Source of the DNA: Roridomyces roridus
Taxonomy: Eukaryota; Basidiomycota; Agaricomycetes; Agaricales; Mycenaceae
DNA: 64,000 nt
Reading direction: 5' to 3'
Assembly: GCA_029378245.1 (NCBI GenBank)
Contig: JARKIF010000169.1
Location: forward strand, 1-64,000
The stretch's first letter is position 1. Each line of letters begins with the position of its first letter. The notes under the pieces were generated by a model. The model saw nothing but the letters and a program-made list of their open reading frames with translations. It made no database searches and was not told the DNA's origin. The translations under genes and the position numbers were made by a program. Positions 23,453 through 36,026 of this stretch are shown here, piece by piece.

Positions 23453-24554
23453 TTGGCTTCATAGTGAGGGACGGCCAGCAGCTTGTGATGCTGGAGGAGA
23501 AGCGCCGCCTGGATCTCCTCATTCGTCAGGACACGTTCGGGGTCCTGGGGCGTCGTTGCTTGATCGCAGGGTGCAGAGGGCCGTGTGGCGCCGCGGTGGA
23601 TGTATCGAGAGGAGGGATAGACCACATGAGAAAATGCAGAGGGACAGGATGCGCACGAGTTATAAACCCGCCTCCGCGCGGCCACAGTGCCACGGCACAT
23701 CAAGGAGACACCAGGAGGATGAATTCGAAGAGGGAATGGACAAGCCCAGATCAGCAGATGGGGGCGATGAAAGTCGGAGGGGTGGTGAAATTTGCCGGAT
23801 GATGTCGGATTGCGAACGGGTCGGAATGGGGTGCACAGTGAGAGAGCTAGGTGTGGCATGAGGGCAAAACCATATGAGCGTATCTTAGGCCCCATTCGCG
23901 CCGCCAGCGCTTTCCTTCCCTCCAAAAAAGTTCCAAATGTTGGACACGTGTAAAGCGAGCGTCGGCGGTCAAAGGCCTCAACGACGACGGAAAAAAAATC
24001 GCCAAAATCACATCAGTGGCCTCTACGGGGTGCCTCAACCATGCTTACCATCCGTGCCAAGTTTCACGCTGGTAGCCCTAGTATTCAGTCTGATACACCG
24101 AGCCTAATTCGGCGCCTCGAAGCCGAGATTTCGACTCGTTGCGTGGGATTTGCACGTCCGTAGCGAACCGCAGAGGAGATGGATGTGGCCAAGGCCGAGT
24201 TCGTGCGTAGCCAGAGGTCTTCCGAGCCGAGTGAGCCCTGGAGCTTGCAAAGATGTGACCTGGTGGTGGAGATACAGGCCGTCGACTGCCAGCGATGCCA
24301 TGGCCAAAATAAGAAACCACGTGTTTCGGTCCTCCGCCCCGAACTCTGACAGCCACAGCCTCACGTCAACGTCACCAATCCCCACCAAACTCGGTGTCCG
24401 GGGACGTATGTATATGCCCTACACTATGCTGATAACATTTGGTAGATATTGCCTCTCAACGCTGCACTAGGTCTCAAGTGGCCCACTACTTAGTGTGGCC
24501 CACTAGCCAGTCGGAGATAATAGTATTCCTCAACTCCAGTTGAACAAGTTAATC
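23453..24554. other. Intergenic, doubtful minus-strand open frame
   Basis: A 160-codon minus-strand frame (23443-23925) overlaps the end of the inverted-repeat element. It has one protein-like stretch (PERVLTNEEIQAALL) but no known domain and no supported start. It is not called as a gene. Confidence 0.3.
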
Positions 24555-24873
24555 TTAGTTATACGCACACCCCCCGCCGGTGCAGGTGGCGGGTGAGGTT
24601 CTTCCATTGAGATCGTGGGCTTGCTGGGGCATACGCCTGAGATCCAAGTGGATTGAGTATTCTGCGTTTGTGGGAACATCAAGTACGCACTTGGCGACAC
24701 CTTGAAGAGTGGTGTCGACAATGTCGAGGTCCCCCCTTGGCTGAGACTGAATTTTGTGTTAGCTCATTATGTATGTAAGTATTCCGAGCAAGGAGTTCAC
24801 TGACCACGGGGGTAGCAGTCGCCAGAGCTACAGCCAGGGCGAGAATGGAAGCAAATTTGATGTTCAACTGCAT
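24555..24873 (-). CDS. Small secreted protein, 84 residues
   Basis: Two exons, 24873-24805 and 24740-24555. The N-terminus, MQLNIKFASILALAVALATA, is a clear signal peptide, cleaved probably after ATA. The mature part is about 60 residues and ends RTSPATCTGGGCAYN with three cysteines in total. No family recognised. An alternative splice at GTGCGT inside exon 2 would give a proline-rich C-terminus instead, but needs a 33-nt intron. It may be a secreted effector-like or wall-associated peptide; that is a guess from size and secretion only. Confidence 0.55.
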
Positions 24874-25071
24874 TGATGCGATTTGGGACTTGGGATGTTG
24901 TAGAAAGTTCCTATCCGTTCAATGGGGTGTCCAACGCCGCCCCCAACCGCCCGAACCTGATATTGCCAATGGTCGTGTCTTGTTGCGACGGGAAGGAGAT
25001 GAAAAAAAAACTACTCTTGAGGTCTAGCGGATCTCAAGCTCGGCCAGTGGTGCAATTCATTCAAGTGTTGA

Positions 25072-25483
25072 CTACCAGACATGCTGCCGCGGAACCGGGT
25101 CCATGTGCTGGTACGGCGAAGTTGCTCTGTGCCCTCGGGGGTGGGTGGCACGTTCTCGGATGACGTGAGAATTGGCATCGAGGGGGCGTGTGCTGCGGAT
25201 AGATGCCGCCTTCTTCTTACGCAAGAGGCACGGCGTGAAGGAAGGGGACAATCCGGTTGGGCGACAACCCGTACGAGGCAAAGTCGGAAGGAAAGGTGAG
25301 CGTCTCGATGGCTTCCAGCTCGGAAACTGCCATGGAGGTAGGACGGGAGCGGACATAGACTCCGCGAACGGAGCTGGTAGGAGAGAGAGGACAGTTAACG
25401 TCAAAGTCCTCGGGGTTGTCAAATTGGAAAGTGATTGGGCTGAGGAATTCGGAGGCGTTTGGTGAGATGGGGTCGGTAGACAT
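25072..25483 (-). CDS. Hypothetical protein, structure uncertain
   Basis: A minus-strand frame begins MSTDPISPNASEFLSP with an acidic, Ser/Pro-rich start (FDNPEDFD, ELEAIETLTF) that looks protein-like. After about 70 residues the frame probably changes through a short intron, since another open frame continues to about 25072. No domain recognised. Boundaries are approximate and the gene may be spurious. Confidence 0.35.
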
Positions 25484-26073
25484 GTCGGAGATTCAGAGCT
25501 GGGGCAGACTCATAAATGAAAGAGAGCTGTGGACGCTCACCGCTGCTATATACTCTCCGGAAACAATGGGCCATTTCGGGTAGCTTGTATACCAAATGGG
25601 ATTGCGCCACTCGTTTGTGCGCAGACGAACAATGCAGCCGGGAGCTATTGGTCGAGTGGTACGCTTCAAGGTCCTCCCTCGTCGACTCGTTGACCGCCAC
25701 AACGACGGTGTGCAGGCAGGAGTCGCTGGACAGTGGTGAGAAATGGTAGGCCAGAGGAATGCTTGGTTCCAGCTCGATGCGGCGAGCTTGTATCGCAGAT
25801 GCCCAACACGTTACACAATGAGTCAATGACGCAGAGATTGAAGCCTTGCGCTTGGGCCTGAGACTGACACCACCGCATTCCAGATTCCAGAATTGCAGGC
25901 CGTCCAAAGGGCTCCAAAAGATTCACGACAGCAGATCGCCAGAGCGCCCAGTGCGTCGTCGGGGTCAAGCAGAGAGGCGGAGCTGGCCACGTGGCCCCGC
26001 CATCACGGTGCTGACGTCATCACCGCTTGGCTCTCCTCCTGCCGCCATGCATCTTCCCTAGGCCTGCCTCATT

Positions 26074-26679
26074 ATGCTTACCCGACCTCTTCTCTTTCGC
26101 ATACGTACACCCGCCGCCATACGCCACTCTTCCTCCGCCATCGAGCGACTCAAAAACCCGGACCGTGGAGGACAGAATCTTACTCAGCGATACCGCCGCC
26201 TTGAACAATCGTTAAACGGAAAGGAGGCATTGCAGCGCGATAAACGCGAGCTGGAGGTAGTCGGCACCGGGGACAATAGCGCCATTACGACGTCGGCGGC
26301 ACGTGAAGGAGGCTACTACTTTCGCGGTATCGAGGTACCGCAGAAGCCACGGGCGCCGGAATCTGACGGTGCGTCGTTGAACTGCTCTTGAAACCTCAGA
26401 ACTCACTCCAACATAGAATGCTGCATGTCGGGCTGCGCAGTGTGCATTTATGACCTTTACGAAGAGTCTCTCACAACGTACCGCACAGCCGCTGACGTTT
26501 TTCGCTCGAAACTCGTCATTGCGGGCATTCCCTCGGCAGAGTGGCCCGAGGACCTCCGGTCCTCTACAGATGTAGGCATATCTGTGCCCGCGGACACGAG
26601 GGGCGCGACGCTGAGCGCGTTCGAGGCATTGGAAAAGGCGTTGGAGGAGAAAAAGCGCCCGACGAGACCCTCCGAGTAA
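26074..26679 (+). CDS. Oxidoreductase-like domain protein, probably mitochondrial
   Basis: Two exons, 26074-26368 and 26417-26679, 185 codons with matching phase. The spliced product has the signature ECCMSGCAVCIYDLYEES, the short cysteine-containing core of the Oxidored-like family (PF09791). The first 20 residues are basic and hydrophobic (MLTRPLLFRIRTPAAIRHSS), consistent with a mitochondrial presequence. The biochemical role of the family is poorly defined. It lies 450 bp upstream of the NLR gene in the same direction, with no sign of shared function. Confidence 0.8.
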
Positions 26680-28982
26680 ATCATGTTGTGCACTCTATCC
26701 CGCGAATCTCTCATCGCCTCTGTCGTTGCAGCCAAGGTCCGACCGGAAAGCTCGAGGATCTTTATGAAGGTCTTTGGTGGCTCGCTTTTAGCCGGCGGTG
26801 AGGGTTTTCGATTGTAAAATTCTACCTTCACCGTGTGTCCTCGTACCGTTCAATACCATCGTCTTTGCGCTTCACCCAGTGTGGTCAGCTTCTCCGAGTC
26901 GTCGATGAATTACCGGCCCAAAAGCTCCTATCCCGTCGATGACTTGCTTGTTTGTGTCCTCTACTGTGGACCGCGACGCAAGGCCTCATGGCCCGCAGTA
27001 GTTCCGACTTACTATTCGATTGCGTACATTGACAAATCGGAACAAGAACACTGTGCCCTGGCTTCCTCTTTATCCTCCCTCATCTGCGTATCGGCTTGGT
27101 GGTCGTTTTCACCCGACGAAACGCCTCGACAGGATGTCAAGTGATACTCTCAGGATCATAGGTCCGCAGATTCCATCGCTACATACTCACGACCTCTGCT
27201 AACGAGCACACAGAAGTGTCGCTCGATCCAAGAATACAAAGAGCCGTGACGTGTCAGCTTTCCACCCGGGAGAGCACCGTCGAGGCCGTATTGCGGAGTG
27301 GATCGCGACGATGCATGCTTAACCCGCAGCTCACGTAAGTCCGCCTGGGTTCAGATGGTCTTTCGCATTCAAACCATAGCAACGATAGAGTTCATCCGGG
27401 CGCGATCCTGACTGTGCAGTGCACCCACCACAAACCGACATCGAATCTCACAACGCCGTCGATTGCAGTCAGAGAGTTCGCGTACCAGGATATCGTCCGA
27501 GATATCTGTGTCGACGGTACGTGCCGATGGACTCTTCGTCTTCGCTGTTTATACGAGCAGCAGGAACTTCGATTGCCGGGGACTCGGACCTCGCCATGCA
27601 CATCGATATCGGCGACGTTCGTCCCAAGTCCGATTGCTTGTCCGAGGCTAATTTCTTCCAACAGGCGCCGGAGACACTCAGCTTTATTTTCAAGATCCTG
27701 AAAGTCCATGAAAGGTGCGTATCATAGTGGTGTTGCCTGGCCCCAATGACAGTTGAAATAGGCCCGTGGTGCAGATATCCAGCGAGTCTATCTCAGTCTT
27801 TCAATGTCCTCCGTGACTGATGTCAAATCGCAGTGGCCCGTGTGAACGAGGCCTTGCGTGGTCGTGGGTTTCATTATTTGAGCGTTCAGCGAGTCGATGG
27901 ATCGTCCGAGTTTGAGCGTCGACTCGCGAGTACGCCGTATCCGCAGACAATACCATTCACGTTGTGAGGCTCCTCTCGCCCTGTCCATCCGTTTTTCAAC
28001 TGATCTGGCTGAACAGCTCCTTGAGCCCCGACATGCCTGATCTTCGGCTTTGTCTGCTCCGGAGGCCGTACTACATCTGGCCCCTCAAGTCTATGGTCAA
28101 GTCCTCGTCGTTGACGTGGGCGGAGGCTCTCAAGCTTGTTTCGGCCGCTCCTCTGGAAGGAGTGGGTGAGAATCCATGCAATCTTATTCACCGCCCTGAT
28201 ACTGACCCTTTCTAGAACACACATTCCCCGACGTCCCCGAAATCTCCATTCATTTGGTACGACGGAAGCTCGAACAGGTCTTGGAGCAGGGCAAGGAGGC
28301 GATCTCGCGACGAACACGTCTGCTTGACCGCCTGGGGCCTTATCGAGCTTTGTTTGAAAATATAGCGCGAGTGGCGGGCTCTGCTGCCGAGGTGGGCAGG
28401 CGAATCTTTTCTCAATGGTAGCACTGACGCTGTATTTAGTACCATCCAATCGCCAAGAGTATCTGGGAAGGATTGAAAGAGATTTATTCGGTGCGTTTCT
28501 GGGTACTCCTACATGCTGTCGACTCCAACTGATCTCAACCAGACTCTCAGCGAGTTGGAGGAGTGGGATGAGAAACTACTCGAAGTCCTCGAAGACATGA
28601 CTCGATTCCTCCGATACGTCAACGAATTCAAATGCTTTACCAATTTCCAGAACTATGAGAACAATATCAAAACACTCGAACCCGAGATCATTCGTGTAGG
28701 AAATTTGCTTTCTAAATATTACAAGCATGGTCGGTTGGATTTGTAACGATTGATGAACGCGCTCCGTTTTGATTCAACTTCTAGGGATCTCGTTCCAAAT
28801 GGAAATGGCGGAGTACAAGCAGATTCGACGACGGTTTCAGCGCTGGACTGCTGAGTTTCAGGAACGGGTCATGTTGGAGACCCTCAAATTGACGCAGACT
28901 TTGCCAGATATGATGAAGACCCAGAATGCTTTCTGTGAGTCTTCCAAGTCCTTCGTCAATGTATATACACTGACGACCGCAG

Positions 28983-30493
28983 TTCACAAGGAGCGCAATG
29001 ACATATTGAACGGTTTACGTCCACAAGGCACCGATCGGCAGAGGCCTCTTCCTGGATGTCTCAAAGGCACTCGAGAAGACGTCTTGGAAAAACTACATTC
29101 CTTCCTCGCTAAGGAGGACGCGCCAAACATCATATGGGTCAAAGGCTTCCCGGGATCTGGCAAATCCTGCATCTCGCGAACGCTCGTCGAGCATTTGACG
29201 GGTACTCCCACCTTTGGCTCCAGCTTCTTCTTCGAGCGCGGCGGCGGAGTATTCGCTTCGCCCTCTGCCATGGTCCGGACACTTGCCGCAGATCTGGTCC
29301 GTCGGCACGAATTCAAAGAGGCCGTTACGGAGATCGTGCAGACACGCGGCATGGACTACAACACGACGGCAGTCGTAGAGCAATTCCGTCAGCTTGTCCA
29401 AGAACCCTTGAGGGCATCCCTTGCGCAGGAGAGCGCCCTAGTCGTGGTTCTGGATGCGCTCGATGAATGCGGCGGCCTCGACAAGCGTTGCGTTCAAGAC
29501 CGAGACGATGTGCTCGAGGTCATCAAGCTATGGGCTACGCTGGAACCGACGCGGAGGCTCGTGGTGACCAGCCGAGACGAGGCTTCTATCGCCGCGGTTC
29601 TGGGTCCCATTAGTGAATCGTTGGAATTGCGGTTGAGCAGCCAGGAGGTCACGCGGGATATCGAGGCGTTTTTGAAGAGGGAGTTCCAGCGAATAGCCCA
29701 CTCGTATTGCATACCCACCCCTTGGCCAACGGAGGAGGAGATTGCTTCTCTCGCAAAGAAGGCACACGGACTCTTCGTATGGGCAGCTACGCTCGTTAAA
29801 TTCATCGATCAGCCGGGGCCTCAGGACGCTTTGGAGCAGATTCTCTCTGGCGACACGATGGTACATGGCGACATAACCAAGTTGTACCGAGCCATCCTCA
29901 AGATTTCGTTTTACCCAGATGGCGACAAGCGTCGTTTATCCAAGAAATTTATGGCCGAGTTCCACACGTTCATCGGGGCCATCGTGACTGCGATACGTCC
30001 GTTGGAAAGGGCTAGTCCGTTGTTCGAAATTCTTGGCGTGGACGCGCAGCAGTCGAATTTCATCTGCTCGCGGCTGCGGTCGGTTCTCACCGAAGACAAA
30101 TACCACGAGTTGCGTTTCGACCATCAGTCGTTCAACGAGTTCTTGGTCGAGTCGGACGATTGCCAGAGCTGCTTTCGGATCAATCCATCCAACAGTCGGA
30201 GGGAGATAGCTCGCGCGCTCTTTACCACGCTCCAAGGCCTCGAATTCGATCCCTATAAGTTCCCGAGTTCCTACAAGTCAAATCCCAAGGTAGAACGCAT
30301 CCGCAGCAAGTACATCTCACCTCGGCTCCGTTACGCTTCACAATTCTGGGCGGATAGTCTCTCTGAAGACCTCTCAGGAGACGCACAGATTCTAGCGTCT
30401 TTGAAAACCTTTTTTGAAACCAAATTCCTGTTTTGGTTGGAGGTACTCAGTTTGACGGATCAGACACCTGATCAGCCCTTGAAACAGTACTAG
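28983..30493 (+). CDS. Truncated exon 12 of the NLR: NACHT domain without WD40
   Basis: The reading frame keeps the whole NACHT domain (P-loop, Walker B, DALDECGG) and the following helical region to WLEVLSLTDQ. It then takes about nine codons from the transposon and stops at 30491-30493. If transcribed and stable, the product would be a sensor-less NLR of about 940 residues. Whether it is made is unknown. Confidence 0.7.
30457..30464 (+). repeat. Target-site duplicate GGATCAGA, left
   Basis: Identical to 39568-39575 and directly flanking the transposon ends (CACCTGATCAG at the left, CTGATCAGGTG at the right). Keeping one copy restores the NLR frame at LSLTDQ-MSGALDQLRRAA. Confidence 0.95.
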
Positions 30494-30855
30494 TTAGAGG
30501 CGGATGATGGAGGGTGCTCCCCCTCTAACTAGTGGGATTTTCAGTAGTCCTCTATGCCGCCGTTAATTACCCTCAACTCACCTGTATATAGTAGCCAGAG
30601 AATGTACCTTTTGGGAGAGGCTCGGCCGTGGCTGCCATCAAGGTCCCATCACGGGTGATCTTCGGTGCTGACGTCGTCGCGTGGCTGCATCGCCGCTCAA
30701 CGCCATCACTCCCGCCATGTGTCAGATCATTCGGATATTATTCCCGCCCGCCCTCGCCGCTGTCGACGGCGCGCTCGCCCTTCCCGCCCGCCTAAAATCC
30801 CAAATAAATTAGGGTGCATGTATAATGCATAAATAAATGTTTTCGCTTAATAAAA
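30465..30855 (+). repeat. Left terminal inverted repeat of the KDZ element
   Basis: Starts CACCTGATCAGCCC. It includes an internal hairpin, ACTAGTTAGAGG (30489-30500) with its complement CCTCTAACTAGT (30522-30533), and a GC-rich stretch near 30750-30790. Confidence 0.93.
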
Positions 30856-30940
30856 CTGGGCGCGCTGCGATTTATCCCGCCTCTAAATCTAGGTCTACAG
30901 AAATACATAACAACTAGCTTGAATATACAGTAAGAGAATG

Positions 30941-33900
30941 TTACAGCGTGTGCGGTGTATCTAGTACGTCCACCGTACGCTGTCCATCATCCCGGGTGAT
31001 GTCGAGAATCTGGTCAAAGGCGTCTGCGAGTCCGCTGATGCCCTCATCATCAGTCTCGTCATCATCCTCCTCTCCAGCTCCCGCGTGTCGTAGCTGCTCG
31101 GGAGGATCATGCTGCTCAGCACCCTCCCGTGCTGTGTTGAGGGAATCGGCAGATGGTGGGGACGTGGCGACGTGACGTTCCTTGGATACGCTGATACCGG
31201 GGACTACAGACCCGCTGAAGCCGGGGTCTCTTGAAAGCTTTGCGAGACGCTTCTTGTGGCCAGCGTTGAAGCGCCCTTGTAGCATCCGAAGGCGGCTGAC
31301 TTGATGAGCAAGCGCACGCTCTCCCGACTCCTCCAGTACCGCCTTGCGGTGTATCAAGAAACCCTCCTCGTCGCGCATGTACGTCACGAAGCGGCGTATC
31401 TCCACGTTGAGGCGGGTAATCTCCTCCTCAGCCCGTAGCAGCTTGAAGTGCTCATCCATCGCCACACGTGCGGCGGGTGCGGCCCACTTCTTCTCCCGGA
31501 TATCTTCCCGCCCGAGACGCAGAAGATCAAAGTCCGCCAGAAAGGCGTAGTCTGCTACCTGATCCCATGTCAACGTCGGACGTGCTGGCACCATGGACTC
31601 GGCGGCGGTGTTGTAGCGTGCAAGGGCGTTTTTGAGCGCCTTCGACCGTACTTGTAGGGATTTTGCAATGTGCTTTCGGAGCTTATATGCTGTGAACAAA
31701 GTCAGTGTTATTCAAAAGCCGCCCGGAACATAGAACACATACCAGTACCCGCCATATTGACCCGGGTCAGCTCAAACATCCGGGAAATGACCAGCTTTTG
31801 GACCTGATCGAGTGCACGACGATATCGTCGCTCACTGACCAACTCCGCAGCTGCTACCCATTCGGCGTCTCCTGGGACCCACGTCTGGGTCACGCCTAAG
31901 CGGAGCTCCAGGTCATGAACGGTGGCGAGTGATTTGTCGCGCAGCTCCTGTGCATGCCTGCGTAGCGTTTCGACACGCCTCGTTTGCTGAACGGAGGCTT
32001 CGTAGCCGTCGCTGCCGTCAACCATGACCATGGGCATGTCCATGCCCATGATGAGAATTAGATTGGCTCTGAAAAAACAACTGTTAGCGGAGGTCAATGA
32101 GGATGAAGAAGGATCTTACTCGTGTTCTCGAAGATTGACGAGTTTTTGATAGTACTCCATCTTGAGGGTCTCTTCGGGCGGCTCCCTCGACAGGTTCTTC
32201 AAACATTCCCGCTCCTCCACAAGCCACGCCTCGAATTCGGACCGATCAGCAACGTCGAGGCTTGCCATTGACTCTTGAAGCACGGGCCACGTTTTCTGTA
32301 CATCGAGAGCTCGATGATACTTGCTGCACAGAAGGGACGCTGATATCATGGGTGAGTTGTATGGAAGGATGTAATAAAGCGACACTTACACAAGCCAGCG
32401 TACGCATCGAATGTATCGGCATGCTTGATGTAATTGACGACGGCCTGCTTCCGGTGAAAGCGAGATGCATAGCGGGTGGAGGATGCGAGGGCGTTTGACT
32501 TTGAGAACCACGCCTCGCACAGCTCAAGCACCTCGAGCCCCACGCCCCGAATGTACTTGGTGAGATTGGAAGCCTGGCACAGGCGGTTGTGCCCAAGGCC
32601 GTGAAACGCGCCGATGAGCGACTTGTATTTGCTTTCGCGCGCGAGAGGGCCTAGCTTGGGGTGGGACCGCACCATTTTACCAAACTTGCAGCCGATGTCG
32701 TACCCCGAAGCAATCTCGCCAAGAGCCTTGAGGAGGTGGAAGACGACCGCAAAGCCGTACTTTGCTCTGGACAGAGAGTGAGACCGTGTTTTAAGAACGA
32801 GATGATTCAAGACTTACAATTCCCCACTCTTGATCATATCGCATACGAGCAAGACAAAGCCGTGACGACAGAGGGAGATGAAGATCCCCGTCTCTTCGTA
32901 CAAGCCCCATGCCCGTGCCGTTACCTCCTCCTTCATGTTCTGCCACCGCTCCGCACACCCGTCCGACTCTTCATCCCAATCTGAGTCGGGCACGAAACCC
33001 TTCATCGCCTCCTCCATCCCATCTTTTGCCCACTTGTCTACCGCCTCTGGCGACAAATAATAGTCGCTGGTGACGTCCCGATTGTCCATCCGCTCCTTTG
33101 AAGCCCCGGGTACCGTGCTTCCATCTTCGTTGATCACCTCTCGCTCGCGCCGATGGAACCGCTTGAGGGAGTTGTTCCCGTCCATGGTGAAGAGAAGGGG
33201 AAGCTCAAGTGACGGCTCCCCTTCTAGCCTGTACATGCACGACGGGCAGGCGTTTTTGAGCCGCCAGTCAGGGGTATCCCGTCCCAAAGCTTGCTGGACC
33301 CGCACGCAAACCTTCTCGTGGATTGCGGTGTACACATCGAACGCCACCGCCAGCTGGGTTTGTAGATGGGGACGGGGAGCAACACCATGAAGGTCACATA
33401 GTGTGCGGGCAAAGGCTTGTGCTCCGAGACGTGGACAGCGGAGACGTGCGGTGCGGAATAACTCGAGCGCGCGGATGGTGATGGCAACCTCCGGATTCAG
33501 GGCAGAGACGGGCATGATCCCATGGCGTAGGAAAGAGGACGCAATGAATGCATCCCCTTCAATAAACAAGACAAGCCGATCGTTAGCATCTGTTGCAAGT
33601 CAGTTGCCATGAAAATGGATGAGGGAGCCGAGCAGCGTACCGAAGACATCGACAACAAACACCTTCTGTGTGTTTTGGATGACAGCGCCCTCCGTGGGCT
33701 CGTACGTTGGGCCGGTGTCGATGGAAGTGAGGTCCCACTCCATGTAGGCGTCGGTCATGGCGTCCAGCTGCAATGCAAACGCGTCCACCATCTTTTGTGT
33801 GCGGTCCGAGCGAGTTCTGTAGTCCCGACGCCGACGAGATGTGCGGCTGCAAAGTAAAGTTAAGTCGAGACTTGCACGGTGGATGGAAAACTCACTGGTA

Positions 33901-34363
33901 GTTTTCACGGAGTTCATCCACTAGAGAGAAGTCGGCGCGTTCAGACCCCGGAAGCTCCTCGCCTGCGTTGCTGATGTCCATACGGGCGTCACCGTGAAGA
34001 ATGTCGTCAACCCAACTATTGTCTCCATCGTCTTCTGGGATGTCGCGGATGGCAGCCTCTTTGAGCTGCTGTGCGTGTGTCAGTCCTGTCGGTAAGCTGT
34101 GTCAGTATAAGTACATAGGTCGAGCAGGAAGTGCCAAAGAACTCACCTCGCCGGCGATTTTCCTCCGTCTGCACGGCAGCGCGATGCAATAAAGTTGTTT
34201 GCGTTGGGTTCAGGCTGGTGGTGGTAGATGTGCCGCCAGAGCCATGTTGTGGCTGGCTCGTTCGTGTGACGTGAAAGCGACTGGATGAAAGGCGGGCAGT
34301 GAGGAGCTTGTTGGTGCGCCGGACAGCCTTCATCAAACCGTCAACAATTCGGTGCTCGTGCAT
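30941..34363 (-). CDS. KDZ transposase
   Basis: Eight exons (minus): 34363-34147, 34085-33896, 33846-33641, 33589-32818, 32766-32390, 32339-32120, 32068-31743, 31689-30941, giving 1018 codons in phase without stops. Family landmarks: NACPSCMYRLEGEP, then FTMDGNNSLKR (first catalytic Asp), SGYDIGCKF (second Asp), GAFHGLGHNRLCQ, and LELCEAWFSKSNALASSTRYASRFHRKQ (candidate Glu region). The C-terminal 250 residues are helical and acidic, ending in a variable tail. It would cut and join the element at its inverted repeats. The start codon is the first ATG of a conserved-looking frame; an extra upstream exon cannot be excluded. It is transcribed away from the three passenger genes. Confidence 0.88.
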
Positions 34364-35312
34364 TCGACCACCACCCTCTCAAACTACAGGTTTCCTTCCT
34401 CTCGGCCTCCTTGACCAAAACTTCAAAACCCTCCAACGCACACACTCGCCCTCGTATAGACCCACCCTTGAGACTTGTGCAATCATCCAAGCTTCAAAAT
34501 CCAGCGCCGTCGGTAGCTGTGGTATCCTTGCCTCCGTCGCCTCAATCTCTGTAAGTCGTCTTTCCGTGTGCGCGGAAATCATCTACCTCGTGTACGGACT
34601 CGCCCCTGGGACTTAGTACACGAAGGGTGAGATCGCCACCCCGCTAGCAATGTGTCTGACGAAGCACACTCCAGGATGACTGCTGCTGGTTGCAGTTCCG
34701 GCACGCCAGCTGCTGTATTCTCCCTCCTGCGCCGGGGCCCACTTGTTTCGCTCGCTACGTCTCACCATAGCACTCTAAATGTATATCGACACCCGCAATG
34801 CAAATTCTCATTCTCATCTCGAGCCAATGCGCGCGCCGTGAAGTCCCAACCTAACTGACAAACCCACCCCCTCCTCCTCGAGATGGCTATTGTTTCTAAG
34901 AGTACACGGGCATGCCTCGACTGCTGGGTGATTTCGATCGCGAACTGTTTTCATCGCGAACATCTAGCAAGTGCGTACACTTGCACTTCAGCACTTGAGC
35001 TCAATTTTTGGGTGGGGCTAGTAGACACCATTTCATAGTGTTTTGAAGAATAAAAAGAAATTGAGTGAAAAAATAATTCCTGCAGACGCTGGGCTCCACC
35101 AGGCTGCTCAGTATTTTTTCTCAGAGTTGGCAATAGGCTTGCCAGTCGTATAAAAAATTGTCGGGCAGCCAAAGTGAGTGTGCGGTTCGTAGGATTTTTC
35201 ACTTCATTTATTTTTGGTGTCGCGAACTGACAGAATGCGCAGAGGAAGGGTCAATCAAATATACACTACAAGCTTTGGTCCTGACTTTCACCGCCCTCAC
35301 TCACACTCTCAT
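34364..35312. promoter_or_regulatory. Divergent intergenic region of the KDZ element
   Basis: About 950 bp between the transposase (minus) and the passenger genes (plus), presumably holding both promoters. No gene is supported in it. Confidence 0.4.
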
Positions 35313-36009
35313 ATGGGTCGCTCTGCACTCGATCCAGAAGAGAAGGCCCGTCGTCGCAAAGCATCCCTAGAGCGTTATGCGAAAGGGTACGCAGTTCCAA
35401 GACGCCGCTACTCATATTTCTGAATCTCTCTCCTGACAGAAATGCACAAACATTGAGGGAGAAGGCGGCCTTGCGCATGCAACGGTGTGTCCGCTATACT
35501 ATCTTAATTGATTCCTATTCATTTTACATCCTTCGTAGCTATCGTGCTGCTATCAAGACGGATGCCGCAGCAACCGAGATGTACCAAGACCGCGTTCAGA
35601 AACATTCGGCCACTTACCGCAAGAAAAGACAGGAGCTCACGGGCGGGGGTAAAAGTTCTCATTCTCCCACTTTTGCTGCGTTTCGTTTACGCTGGTTCTT
35701 GCAGACGAGACTGGCCACCGTCGACGCACTGTACCCGAGTCTGCCCCGCACACGCCTCGCCCACCGCCACCTACATCCTTCCCTCACACACCTCGCCCTC
35801 CATCCCAGGCCTCGTCGTCCCTTGTTGTCAAACGGAATCGGCGTGCAGATTGTGACCCAGACGAAGGCATGTCATCTTCTGAGGAAGATGATAGGTGCTG
35901 CGATTGGGAAGAAAGTATGCACGACTCACATTTGCATTTTCATGAGGTTATGGAGAGAAAACGAGAATTAAAAGAGGCACGGAGGAAGAGGTTATCATTG
36001 TGTAGATAA
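35313..36009 (+). CDS. KDZ passenger gene 1, basic/coiled protein of 177 residues
   Basis: Four exons: 35313-35386, 35440-35484, 35539-35648, 35705-36009, 177 codons in phase. The N-terminal half is rich in Arg/Lys/Ala and helical (MGRSALDPEEKARRRKASLE, LREKAALRMQRYRAA). The middle is proline-rich and the end is acidic then basic (SSSEEDDRCCDWEES, RKRELKEARRKRLSLC). No domain recognised. The basic, bZIP-like-looking start suggests nucleic-acid binding. It lies inside the transposon, so it may help transposition or regulate the element; that is inference. Confidence 0.7.
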
Positions 36010-36026
36010 TCTCATCATATTTTACT

